64,000 nt of DNA from Ulva prolifera (taxonomy: Eukaryota; Chlorophyta; Ulvophyceae; Ulvales; Ulvaceae), in the NCBI GenBank assembly GCA_023078555.1, contig CM041202.1, forward strand, positions 3,220,022-3,284,021, read 5' to 3'. Both the position numbers and the translations under genes were made by a program. The notes beneath the pieces are model-generated. The model was not told the origin of the DNA. It made no database searches and worked only from the letters and a program-made list of their open reading frames with translations. Numbering within the stretch: position 1 is the first letter of the stretch; the number at the start of each line of letters is the position of its first letter. This document shows, in pieces, positions 52,877-64,000 of this stretch.

Positions 52877-53504
52877 TTTCTAGTCGGCCTCAGGAGAGGT
52901 GGCTGTTGTTCATGCAGTAAGCACCGATGCTGTGGGTGTCACATGTCGCGATCAGGCTCCACTCCACATCTCAGCTATACAGCTTGCTTCAGATTTTGTC
53001 CAACACCAAAACAAATTGCAATCCCTGGTTCGACAAGGGCTGAAAAATGCTTGAGGTGGTAATGGCGAACCTTCCCGCTGACTGCGTTCATCTATGCCAG
53101 AAAGTTGAATATACAGAAAGTGGTATTTTCGGGCGTCAGTTTTGAGGTGCGGAGTTTTTGGCAGTGCCGGAGCATCCTCGGGACCAGCTCCATGCATGAT
53201 GGAACACGCCGATGTTCGCAGTTCGCGCCCGTCTCTAGACTAGACAATCGGTAGCGTATGGAGCATGACTTTTTGAAGCCGCTGGGGGATATCCGATCAG
53301 GTGTTTGGATTTTCGCCTGCCCGATCGGGTAATCTTCAGCACAGGCATTTTCGCCATGTATATATCTAGCGAAACATGCAGCACTGCCCTGCAACACTGC
53401 TTTCTGATATTTACTTGTGGCATGCATCAAATATTTTCTTCTACCGCCTGATGATATGCCGGATTCTTGCCATGTGAAAAGACCGTCCTGCTAAAGACAC
53501 GGAG
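52877..53504. other. Spacer between the lyase and K+ channel genes
   Basis: No gene recognised. The two genes are head-to-tail on the plus strand, so this stretch should hold the lyase 3' UTR and the channel promoter. Confidence 0.45.
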
Positions 53505-56500
53505 ATGACCAGGGGCCAGACTATCCTCGAGGTTTTGAACCGGTACATGCCATCGACTTTTCTACTTGATGTGACGGATTTGATTTATGTGCTCTAAATG
53601 TTCAGCTGGGACTGTGTCGTGCATTGTGCGTGTTCTACAGGCAAGAACAACTTCTCCACAAGCTGCTGCACAGCTGCCGCACGCTGGATGGACGAATGCA
53701 GCGCGTAGAGGCTGCTTTAGGCGTTAATTCAGCGACCACTACAGTCAATCTACAACAGCTGCCGCTGCCAAGGGCGGGTAATGGAGATGGAGACCAGGCC
53801 TGCGATTATACAGAACCAGCGTACGACAGACATACGACAGCACAGGAAACGATCCCCCAAACTCACATGGAAAGCCTTTTCAGCTCGCCTGCTTTTGGTA
53901 GGGCGGTCGGCGAGGCGGCGGACCTACACAGCGAAGACGAGCGCCTTGATGAGATGGCTCCTGCCCAGCCACATCCGCAGAGTCCGGCTGCGCCCCGTCG
54001 GGTGCGGCAAGGCTCTTTTGCTGTGCAGTGGCTGGCTGCTGTTGTTTACCATACACTGAGGTGGCACATTTGGTGGGTCTGCCACAGAATGCAATGTGTA
54101 GGCAATCAGTTTTATGCAACGTCGGACATCCAGCTTTAGCAAGGTTGTGTCTGGCATACGAAAGGATTCCGTACACGGTTCAAAATCTGCCCTGAAGTTT
54201 GCATCAACGCATTTGTTGAAGGGTCCTGACCACAGTACCGGACACTTTATGAGGATGTTGTCAAATCGGAACGGCGGGAGCACATCCGCATTGTCGGGCA
54301 CAGTCGATGACATTGAGGATGAGCTCTGGGACCGGCTCATCTTGTCCGATTTCTGGCAGCACCTGGAGCTTTGTGAAACAGCCGGTATTCCGTTGCCATT
54401 TCGACACAGGCTGCGGATGCTTACCCAGATTCCGCACTGGATAAGCTCTGCTGCCCTTGTTCATATGTTCAAGGAGCAAGACACAATAGGAGTCTTGACC
54501 AATGTGCGGCATCACACCGCTGCTCTGCGCCACAATGAATCGTATACAGCTGCTATGTACGTATAAAGATTGGCATCATCGTGCTGCACACAGGGTTAAA
54601 TACCATCACTGGTGGTTTACTGCATCCCAGCCATTGGAAGCGCTCTAGGCTTGTATGTGGCTGCTGTGAACAGCTTCAGGAAGCCGGCTCTCGTAGTGTT
54701 GCAATTTCAGGATTTTTGTACTGCAGCAGACCAGCGTGGATGTTGTGTTGGGGGCCAGCTGTATGCTGGATGTTCATGCATGCATAGTGGTGCCTACGCA
54801 GGTGCACAGATCTGTCTGATGCACACTCTCCACAACATCTTACACTATGCACAGGTTGTGCCTCCTTCGGAGTGGGGTTTTCTGGACCCGTTGGTGCTCT
54901 TCACATTCGGGGTGGTGCACCCCGGCTCGTCCTTCAAGCTTATATGGGATGTTTATGTTATGGCGATTCTCTTCTCAGTTCTGATTGCGACCCCTTTCGT
55001 AATTTGTTTTGACATTCAGTACGTTCGCATCTCAGCACTAGGTATGTACTCATATCTACTGCATTGCTACGCCCATGCACTGCATGTGAGCTCCATGCCA
55101 GTGTTGAATGCTGTACGTGACAGACGCAGCCATGTTCAGGGTATCTGTGCCTACACCTCTGCTGAAAGGTTGGTCAGATATTCCTATTTGATCGTGGGTA
55201 TGCATACCATCATACAATGGATATGCAATGAGCTTTGCTGACACAAGGCTCTCAGCAGGTATCTGGGAAGCGGTGGTAGATTCATCGCTCTGGCTGGACA
55301 TGATTCTGAATTTTCGCACAGCATTCTCAGAACAATCCCTTCACGTCGATAATGCCTTGGTGACAGGGTACCGCCGAATCGCAGTGGATTATCTCCGTGG
55401 CTTTTTTATCCTTGATTTTGTGTCGACGGTGCCCTGGGACCTGGTAAATGCTTCACTGGGTCTGACACAGCTCTTCAAGATGACCAAAGTTGGCAAGCTG
55501 GTCCGTGTCATACGGATGCTGAAAATTACAAAAATGTTGAGGGTTGTCAAGGTATGATGTCCAGAGTGACCCGGATGTCTTCTCATCGTGTCGGTCTTAG
55601 TTATGGATGCTCGACAGTGCAGCAGTGGCTTGTGTTGTTTACGGCGACGCCAGCCTGAGTACGCAGCGCAAGTTTTGGAACGGTGTCGATCAGTTGTGGT
55701 TGACAGACTCGCCAATACCCATGTGATGCGGTTGGAAGTTGCACTGAAGAAGTTCCTGCTTTAATTTCCCTCTTTATCCAAATGCTGACGCCAAGGTTGC
55801 AATTTCCAGAACGTTGCCCATAGCTGTGCCCGGCACACTCTGATTTGTTGCATGCATTCAAAACTAGATGCGAGTCTTGTATGGCACCATATCAATGTAA
55901 TCAGGCCGTCTTGCAGGCACCCAGAGCATTCAAACAGCTGGAGCTTCGACTGGGACGTGTACTGACCCGTGTGCTGTGGCTGATTTGTAGTGTGGTTTTC
56001 ACACTGCATATATTTGCGTGCATGTTCCACTTCGCTGCGCTCCTGAGCACCTCCGAAGGCACATGGGTGGAATCGTCTGGAATCGTCGATGCATCAAGCA
56101 CAGTTGACTTGTATGCACCTTGCTCATGTTGCTTCAATGGCATCCATGCTGGTACAGAGGCTCAGAGGCAGAATGTAGTGGCTGCATCTGAAGAAATACA
56201 AGAACATGTTCAGAACTGCTTGGCAAATTCCACTTGATTGATCGTGATTGGCAATCTGTTGGTGCAGGTACGTGACGTCAATGTACTGGGCCATGTCCAC
56301 CATGGCAACGGTTGGATATGGTGATGTCACGCCCATCCAGATTGCGGAGAAGGTTGTTTCGATGTTGGGGATGCTGGCTGGAGTGACTGTGTTTGCATAT
56401 ATCATGAGCACCATCAGTGTGCTCCTTTCGTCTGTAAATGCGCAGAGCATCCGAATTGCTGAGAGACAACGCCAACTAGACTCATTCTGTCGCACTCATA

Positions 56501-58677
56501 AGATTCCAAGTTTCCTTGCCATGAAGCTGTCCCAGTACTATGAGTATGTATTGCCGCGAGAAGTGCATGTTGAAGACTCCAGGATCCTGACAGGTCTGTC
56601 GGGCACTCTGAGGCAGCAGGTGTGTGTATGCCTAGCCATACGCCATCCCGCTACGCAGTGCTGCCATCTATGATCAGTATCATAGCAGCATCTCCTGTGG
56701 ACCGATTTGTCGCGCTGCTGCAGGTTCTCCTGACAATGCACGCACCTCTGATCGGGAAGTTACCTGTGCTTCAGAACAAGCACCCACAATTTTTGGAGTT
56801 TGCTTTGACCAACCTGAAACTTGAGGTACGTACTGATCATGTGCAGCTGGGCTTTCCGAGTATCAAGGTGTTATGGTGGTCCAGGAACCTGAGCTGAGAC
56901 GCTGTGCAGCATTATCCTCCAAGCGAACATGTCATATGGCAGGGTGACATGAGCACCGACATGTACTTCATCGTCGATGGCAAGCTGGAAGTACGTGTTC
57001 ACGCATCCGAAGCGAAGGAAAGCCCTGGAGGTCTGTTCACAATCATCTAGACATTATTGTTTCATTTTTGACAGAGCAGCCTTGTTATGCGCATGTTGCA
57101 GGTACACATCGTGGCAGTACGGCAGCAAGCGTAGGACCCATGGCAGAGGCTCAAGTGGTGCCGTTGACAGGAGACAGAAGTGCATCTGGCTGTGCTTCTG
57201 TGAGTACTTATTTTATGCATCAAAGCCTGCACAGACGATATCACCCAGTTCCTGCCATCATTCTGTGTGCTATGACTGCGCAAAAGCTTGTGCTCAGGTC
57301 AATGAATTTGAGTCATTCTGCTGTAGGGTGAAAGGTTCAGTGGCGCTGGCAATGAAGCCATAGACGATGACTCTGATCTGCCACCGGTACGAAGATTCTC
57401 CCGACAGCTATCCAAGCTGCGTCTGCGGAGAACTCAGAAGGACACGACGATTACAAACAGAATGGTGGGCCAGTACAGAGGACCATACACGTACAACATC
57501 CTTCCTCCGATCAGCAGAACCTTCATCCGTTCTGAATATGTATGCTTGAAATTTTCAGAAATTTCGGTGCACGTTTGATTGTGTATATTGTAGCCAACTA
57601 CATCGGGCCATGCAGTTATCGATCTAGCTGCAAGCTAGAACCGATCTGGTCGCCGGCAATGTATGATTGAGAATGACCCCGCGTAGCTATAGCTACTGCG
57701 GGCCTGTGCATTTTCTCATGCCTTTGCACACCAGTGCTGTCAGTCATGCAGACAATGTGAAAATGATGCTTTGAACAACAGCAGCTGAGACGACAAAGTA
57801 CATGTGCCACTGCAGGAAGGTGGGAAAACTGCTTGCGGGTGAACATTTTGGTGAGATGGCTTGCTGGACAGGTGACCAGCGCACAGCATCGATTGTGACC
57901 GTCACGTCCTGTGAACTGTACTCTCTCCAGCGAACAGCTTTGATGGAGCTTGTGAAGTTGTGGCCAGACTTCGCAGTTGAGCTGAGATTCAAGACTATCG
58001 ACGGCACTGTGCGACTGCTGCCAACTGCTTCCAACCAACCTGCTTCACCAAGGCGAACAGGTGGAGCCATGGGGATACATGCCAGCCATCATAGCGACAG
58101 ATCGCGGACGGAGAGCCACTGCCATCGGCTTTCATCGCATTCATATGTCGCAGCTTTTGAACCTGCAGAAACCTCGGAACGCAGCCCCGATGTTCAGAGT
58201 TTGCTCATGAAGGCTCCTGCAAACAGCAAGATACAGGATGTGTTAGATTCCTCTATTTTGGATTCTGAATCGGACTCACAGGTGGAATCATTGATGAGAA
58301 CTGCGCCGCCAGCTGGTGCAAGCGACCCGACTCCATTTTCAAATGATGCTGCCGGACTTGAGCTCACCGACTGCAGCAATGCTGATCGTACTGAACACAG
58401 ACATGCTCATAATGATGATGATGATGATGCTGCAGCTCAAGACTGCATGAGCTCACCCAGCAACACCTCAGAGATGCAAGCTCTCCAGTTGAGGACCCTG
58501 GCGGTTGATGTGCCGTCTGTTCGCTCGAATCAAGCTCTACCACCACTGACACGTCCTGCAGCCCCGATTAAAAAGGATAAAATGCGTGAAAAACACGAAT
58601 CCCCAGTGCGATCACCTCAGCATCGAGGTGTCGGGTTCAATCCAACATCAGGAGATGGGCATCCGTCGCCTGGCTGA
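53505..58677 (+). CDS. Voltage-gated K+ channel with cyclic-nucleotide-binding domain
   Basis: Exons with consistent phases: 53505-53542, 53641-54001, 54102-54503, 54855-55041, 55259-55551, 55917-56110, 56268-56619, 56724-56825, 56910-56990, one or two exons in 57102-57540 not settled, and 57816-58677. The N-terminus has a short coiled coil (QEQLLHKLLHSCRTLDGR). S1 begins at WDVYVMAILFSVLIATPF and S2-S3 include LRGFFILDFVSTVPWDLV. S4 is basic (KVGKLVRVIRMLKITKMLRVV). S5 contains LWLICSVVFTLHIFACMF, and the pore helix leads to the K+ selectivity filter TVGYGD. S6 and a C-linker precede a cNMP-binding domain with PPSEHVIWQGDMSTDMYFIV and a phosphate cassette ending FGEMACWTGDQRTAS, with its Arg present. 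The tail is acidic and Ser-rich. The order matches the EAG/KAT/CNG superfamily; the filter argues for K+. It should act at a membrane and be modulated by voltage and possibly cyclic nucleotides. Confidence 0.93.
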
Positions 58678-59182
58678 AACTGTAGATACGTGGATCATGA
58701 ATGTGCAGCGGGGCCTGGAATGTGCCGCTTTTGCTTCTGGCTGAGACACATACCTCTGACGAACCAAGATCATACACTTGGGGCAGTCAAGGCCAGGCAT
58801 AGGCAGGCATACAAGGAGGTTAACTCTTGGTGCCATATACTATGGATCAGTGTAGTAATGCATTGGAGGTAGGATTACAAGGCAACAGCCGGCTGCTTCT
58901 TGATCAGAGTGCAAGTCAACAGTGTGCCAGCATAGGGGCAGTCCGTACAGAATTGCCCATTTTAAATGTTTTGAGGGTCAACACGGCGCTGCTGGATGGG
59001 GCGCCTGAAAGTCTTGAGTAATGTGCCCACGTGTGAAAGTGCCCCCTCAATCACTTAAGCATTTGTGTAATTCATAAGAATACATTCACGGTTTTAAAGA
59101 CATGACGATCCTGCCAAACGTTACACATACTTTGCTTGGATATCTGGGGTCTGTAGCATCATGCTGGCTGGTCAGGCGGTGA
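58678..59182. other. Downstream flank of the channel gene
   Basis: Probable 3' UTR and spacer, with no motif-bearing frame. Confidence 0.45.
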
Positions 59183-60421
59183 TCAGTCCCACTCGCTGGA
59201 GATGAACCTGTCAACATAAATGTGAATATATAATGGTGTAAACATTAGACCTTGTACATTCTTTGATATCCCTTTGACATCTCGATGCCCTGCCAGCTCT
59301 GTGGTCAAGATATAACTACGTGAAGGGGTGTTGCGAAAGAGCAGTGCTGCAAAATGATTGCATGAGTTGCATGACGGGGTTCTTCTGCGAATGTCCATAA
59401 TCAATGACCAGGTGAATTTGATCTCTAACTGTTCCACACCAGCCCAGCATATTCGCGCAGCAGGTAGCTTGTTTGGCATAGGCGCTCCCGATAGCACCAT
59501 CCGAAGCACTCGCACCACACTGAAGCAGCGGAGGCGCACTCGACGACAAGGGGGGCCAGGGTCACACACGAAGGCACATGCGCGTCATCGCCTGGATGAA
59601 CTTTGTCAGGTTTGCATGGCCCACCGACGTCGAGGCCCAACGTCCCCTACAAGTCTGCTCCCCAGCCAGCTGGCCCCCTGCTCGCGGGGCTTGACAGCCA
59701 CAGGCAGGAAAGCCGTACATACATACCAGCCATTACCCGGGAATCTGCAGCAACAAGCGCGCGCACACACATACCGTGACGCCCGCCACTGTCCCACTCA
59801 ACAGGCAGGCGCACAGAGTGGTCGTCTTTCCACAGACACTACTCACAGGACAGCCCTTGGGTGTAGCCATATTGGAAGCAGGGCCACCTGGCTTGTGTCG
59901 ACTCAGCTGTAAGGCCAGGAGTGCTGCCTCGGCCGCCTGCACCGCAGTCGCACACTTCCCATCTGCAGAAGAACAATGTAATGCATCGTTCTGACTGCCT
60001 TTCCAATCCTGTGTCATGTCTTCAGCGCACAACTCATGAGCTGCGGCGCTGCACGGATCTGACATAAGAAGCCTTGCCGCTTTGATGGCACTACTGTAGC
60101 TACACGCACGAAAGTGCAGGCTCATATAACGAATTGAAGTCGCCGCAGAGTGTCTCTGTTCTGGAAGAGTAAGCCACAACTCAGCCCGCGGCACGATTGA
60201 AAGAGAGAGACTGCGACATCGAGACCGTCTGTATTCATCTCAGTGTCTGGGCACTCTGCCTGAGGGCTCATGGTGAGGACAGCCTTACATAAGTTCTCAA
60301 AAGCTGAAGGACAAGCAACAGTCGCCTGTATTCCTGCATGTTCAGGAGAAATAGACACCTCGAGGTGGAAATCAGTTGTACGCATCAGACCTGAACATCT
60401 CCGATGCGACCTTATTGTCAT
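59183..60421 (-). CDS. Possible unrecognised gene, coding-like minus-strand pieces
   Basis: Three separate minus-strand frames look coding. One opens at 60421 (TDFHLEVSISPEHAGIQ, then SAFENLCKAVLTMSPQ). One spans about 60110-59850 (SADGKCATAVQAAEAALLAL). One ends at 59183 (SYILTTELAGHRDVKGI, then FISSEWD and stop). They are in different frames, so introns would be needed; several GT/AG pairs exist but no single chain was convincing. The first two may belong to one protein of mixed alpha/beta character. I do not recognise a family. Confidence 0.3.
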
Positions 60422-60578
60422 CTACACCACATCATGTTGTACCACTAGTAAAGCACGTCAAGTTGCGCACGCGGCGGTGGACTAGATGCACACAGCGGTG
60501 CGGTTCAATAGAATCAGAACGACTTATCGGCGACATGTTGCCTGGGAACTCTTCCAGCGACACACTCTCCAGCCCAGC

Positions 60579-63543
60579 TCACAGGGGCCGTGAGCGGGGT
60601 GTCAGATTGTGCATTGGGCTCGGAATGCTGGATCTGCCACCGCCTGTATTTGTTCGAGGCTGCAGCGTCCGGGGGCTGACGAGGCGGTGGGACACCGCGG
60701 CAGCCGTGCCCGCGGCGGCGCCGCTCTTGCTGCGCGTCGCCACCCCAGACCCGCCGCGCTTTGGGTTCGGTGCGGAGTTCATGCCATGCGGCCCACGCTC
60801 CGCAACGCTCGCGGCGCGGCTCAGCAGCGGCGTCACCAGCGGGCGCAGCGCTGTGCCAAAGCTGCTAGCGGCCTTGGAGGCCGCCTCCTCGGCGCGGCGC
60901 GAGCGGTCGGTTTGCAGCTGCGACGGCGCGGTGCCGCTGCGATTGCGCGGGGTGCAGGGGTTGCGCGGGGTGCCGGGGTTGCGTGGGGTGCCGCTGAGGT
61001 TGCGCGGCGTGGTCTGGCGGCTGGAGGGGCCGCGGGCCGACAGCGGGCCGGCGCTCTCCCCTCCGACCGTCCGTGCGCTGTTCGGCATGCCCATGCCGAA
61101 GGAGCTGTCGTCGACGAGCGGCAGGGGCAGCGATAGGCGCGGCGGCGCCGCGACCTCCATCGTCATGCATGAGGACAACGCCGAGGCCACGGTATCGAGG
61201 CGGGTGGAGGCGGAAGACGACGGCGGCCGCGGGTCTGCTGGAATGCATGTGCTACCCCCTGTGCTTGGCGGGCCCTGCAAGCAGGCGTGTCGCGTTGGTA
61301 GCAGCTCCAGGGCATGCGGCCTGGGCTGGTGCACACACAATACCTGAGCGCCATGAACGCGCAGCGCGGTGGCACAAGGGCAATACCCTAGCAAGTGAGC
61401 ACATATCTGCCGCGGCCAACGCCTGACTCTGGGAGGGTAGGGGTGGGGGGTAGAAGCGGTGGAGGGCACACCTCGTCCTCATGCTGTGCGGCGGGTTGGT
61501 TGGCACGGAATACGGCGAGCAGCACGTCACGAGGGGGCGCCCGCAGCTGTGCCGCGTGGCTGTCCGCATACAGCTCGACGGTCTGCGGCTGCGGCACCGG
61601 CGGCAGGCGGAAGCTGGCATTCGAGTGGCTCTGCTCCTGCAGCAGCACGGCGACGCTGGGCGCGGCTCACTCCCACATCTGGACACTCTGGACACACCAG
61701 TTGAGAGCACATGCCAGCGTGGCCTGGGCAGCCGGGGAACTTGAGCGGGCACATGCTCCGATACAACTTGAAAACCCAGCGGACTAATGCATGGACGTTG
61801 AAAGAGAACAGTGAACGGGTGCAGACCATAACAGCACAAGAACCTCTTCAGATGCGCTGAAACTGCATCCGATGGGTGAGCGACAGACGCATGCAGCCGA
61901 GCTGAGTCATGCCAGGCCTGATACGAGGCAGCGGCACGACGGTGGAAACACAATCAAGTCAATGGAGCGAAAAATCCTTGGCGGCAGACACACCTGCAGG
62001 GTCTGAGAGATGGCGCTGCTCGCGCCGGCCGTCTCGGCCTCGCCGCTGTCGGCAGCGTGCAGCACGTCGTTCAGCAGCACGTCATGCCGCTCCCGCAGGC
62101 CCGACCACTCGCGGCCGGCCGCCGCGGAGCCCTGTTCTGCCGCAACAGCGGCTGTCTCCGCACCTGCACACACCGCCAACACCCCGTCCCCCCCCCGCCC
62201 CTCGCAAACACCTGAGTCTGCAGCAAACAGCAGATAGTAAACAGCACATGCTGGAGTAGGCATCGCTCGGGACCCCCGCACCTGCAGCCACCTCCCGCAG
62301 GGCCGCCTGCACTGCGACCGTCTCAGCCTCCGCATCGTCCACCAGGTCCTCCACCACAGTCGCCACGGTATCGCCCATGCCCTGCAGCCCCTCCTCCAGC
62401 GTCGCCGTCGCTGCACCGGTGTCGCCGCAGCCACGCACCGCCTCCTGCAGCCCGGCCGTTGCAGCGCCGAGGCCCTTCCCGACCGCCTGCTCCCCGAGCT
62501 GCAGCTCCGCCAGCAGCCCGTCGAGCTGCACGCCGCCCTGGCGCACCGCTTGCGCGGCCTCCGAGCACGCCGCCTCGGCGGCGCAAACGGCTGCGGACCC
62601 GTCTGCCGTCGCGGCGTCCGCCGCCGAGCGCACGGCGTCGCACTGCTGCTGCACCGCCGCCTCGAGCGTGTGCTGCACGGCACGCACGACGGCGGCGCTG
62701 CTCTCCTCCAGCATCGACGTCAGCGACGCGGCGAGCGCGCCCATGCGGTTTGCGGTCGCGTCACGCAGGGCCGAAACCTCGCCGGCGGCGCGCGAGACGG
62801 CGCCGTCGGCGGCGGCCGCCGCGGCCGGGGCCTTCCGCGCCAGCGCCTCCACGAGCTCGAGCACGTGGCTGTGCTCCGCCTGCAGCGCCTTCGCACGGCC
62901 CTGCTGCTGCATCAGTTGCCCCTGCACCACGGCGCCTGCGTCCCACCTGCTCCGGGCTAGAAAGAACGCACACAGGGTTGTACTTGCCCTTCCGCCTGAG
63001 GCACACAACCTCCAGCGCCATGCACACAGGCCGAGGATGCCGGCTGTGGCTCGGGTGTGTTGTGCTGAATGGTCTGATCCTGTTCTTGTATGCGGTGCCT
63101 GCGGTGCGACCTGCCTGCCTCTGCAGCATAATCATTGCAACACACAGGCCGAGCGCATCCAGGTGACGCTCACATGACCGCACCTGAAGCACCTCCTGTT
63201 TCTGCAGCACGCCCTCCAGGGCCTCCACCACCGGCTCCGTCGCCGCCTGCAGCGCGGCCGCCGCCTTGTCCCGGGCGGCGGCCAGGGCCTCGCCGTCGGG
63301 GGCCGCCGCGGCCGCCGCCGCACCCTGATCACGCAGGCCCTGAGCCGCAGCCTCCGCAGCGGCGCCCCAGCCGGCGACGCACTCCTCCTGCGCCTGCTTC
63401 AGCGCCACCAGCGCGGACGTCGCGTCGGACAGCTGCTCCAGGGTGGCGCCGGCCGCCTCGAAGTGCACTGCGGCGGCCTCCGACAGCATGCCCCAGCGGC
63501 CCGCCGTCTCGGCCTCCCGCCGGCGGACCGTCTCACGGGCCTC
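60579..63543 (-). CDS. Kinesin-5-like coiled-coil and tail (N-terminal part not found)
   Basis: Five exons join in phase: 63543-63184, 62921-62282, 62163-61994, 61636-61472 and 61274-60579 (stop). The first three encode some 390 residues of Ala/Glu/Gln-rich helix with heptads (ALQAEHSHVLELVEALARK, SGLRERHDVLLNDVLHAAD). The fourth carries PPVPQPQTVELYADSHAAQL and PPRDVLLAVFRANQP, which resembles the short conserved tail element of plant kinesin-5 (a motif of the form IESLRAMP-EALL-EFREN). The last exon is Ser/Pro/Arg-rich with four or more TPRN units near 60945-61015, each a minimal Cdk-like Ser/Thr-Pro site. Kinesin-5 motors cross-link and slide spindle microtubules. No motor domain is visible: its exons would lie beyond 64000, or this is a different coiled-coil protein. 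Confidence 0.5.
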
Positions 63544-64000
63544 CTGCACCGCCATACAGCTCACAGCCGCCAACACGCTGGCATGGCCACCCGCTGCTGC
63601 AAAGGCCGATGCACTCGCACGGAGGCTGGGCGCAGCAACGGCACACAGCAGCACGAGCCATGCGCAACCGTGGATGTGGCCACATGCCAACAGTCGCACA
63701 CACAGACAATGGCAAAGCGAGCATGCCACCTTGGTCACCAGAATGCAGAGTTCCAGAATCCGCCTTTATTTGCCTGCCAGGTGATGATGCATGGCGACAC
63801 AACTTGTTCACAGCATGGCCGCAAATCCCCCGTGACACCATGCATCAGCAGAGCTATGTGAACACCAGCATCAGAACCTCCAGGATCCCGGCGGTTACTG
63901 CAGGTCAGCTTCCGCACGCAGATCCTCTCATGAGCAGCCGCTCCCGGCCAAAATGTATGGTTCAGAGGAGCGCACCCAAGGCCACCCGCCCTCGACCGTG
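63544..64000. other. Intron or upstream sequence of the coiled-coil gene
   Basis: The frame continuing above 63543 on the minus strand turns Cys/Leu-rich and non-helical and follows a CAG acceptor, so it reads as intron. No further exon could be placed before the window ends. Confidence 0.4.

Overview
This window is nuclear DNA of a eukaryote, most likely a photosynthetic microalga. Genes are split by many short GT-AG introns of roughly 90 to 350 bases, and a large share of donors begin GTGCGN or GTGTGN. The recognisable proteins include a plant-type SPX protein, a plant-like class 3 lipase, an EamA transporter with a plastid-like leader, a PurB-type adenylosuccinate lyase with a leader peptide, a Mediator subunit (MED28) and a mitochondrial MICOS subunit (MIC10). 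Exons are clearly GC-rich and intergenic DNA is more balanced. A green or prasinophyte-like alga fits best, but the lineage is inferred from gene content only.

Layout. 0-6.3 kb: the 3' end of an unknown plus-strand gene, a tRNA-Gln(CUG), an unrecognised minus-strand Pro/Ser/Gly-rich gene, and MED28. 7.5-13.5 kb: a large minus-strand gene for an N-myristoylation-type (MGCSSSK) protein with a TIR-like segment and a long TPR region. 13.5-14.2 kb: a small micro-exon gene. 14.3-18.5 kb: a class 3 lipase with a very long C-terminal tail. 20.8-23.0 kb: an SPX gene. 24.6-26.2 kb: a repeat cluster. 27.2-29.3 kb: an uninterrupted 2.1 kb CA-type microsatellite. 29.7-30.2 kb: MIC10. 34.2-36.1 kb: EamA transporter. 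39.9-42.3 kb: a pseudokinase-like protein. 47.0-47.2 kb: a 56-residue single-span membrane protein. 48.7-49.7 kb: an inverted relative of the 25 kb repeat. 50.1-52.9 kb: adenylosuccinate lyase. 53.5-58.7 kb: a voltage-gated K+ channel with a cyclic-nucleotide-binding domain. 60.6-63.5 kb: the coiled-coil and tail part of a kinesin-5-like protein that may continue past the right edge.

No operon-like logic is expected or seen: neighbours are unrelated in function and lie on both strands. Exon joins were worked out by hand from reading frame, splice motifs and phase. Where a join could not be settled the entry says so. Long stretches without a recognised gene are listed as such. They may hold small multi-exon genes like the ones recovered here, which single-ORF scanning misses.
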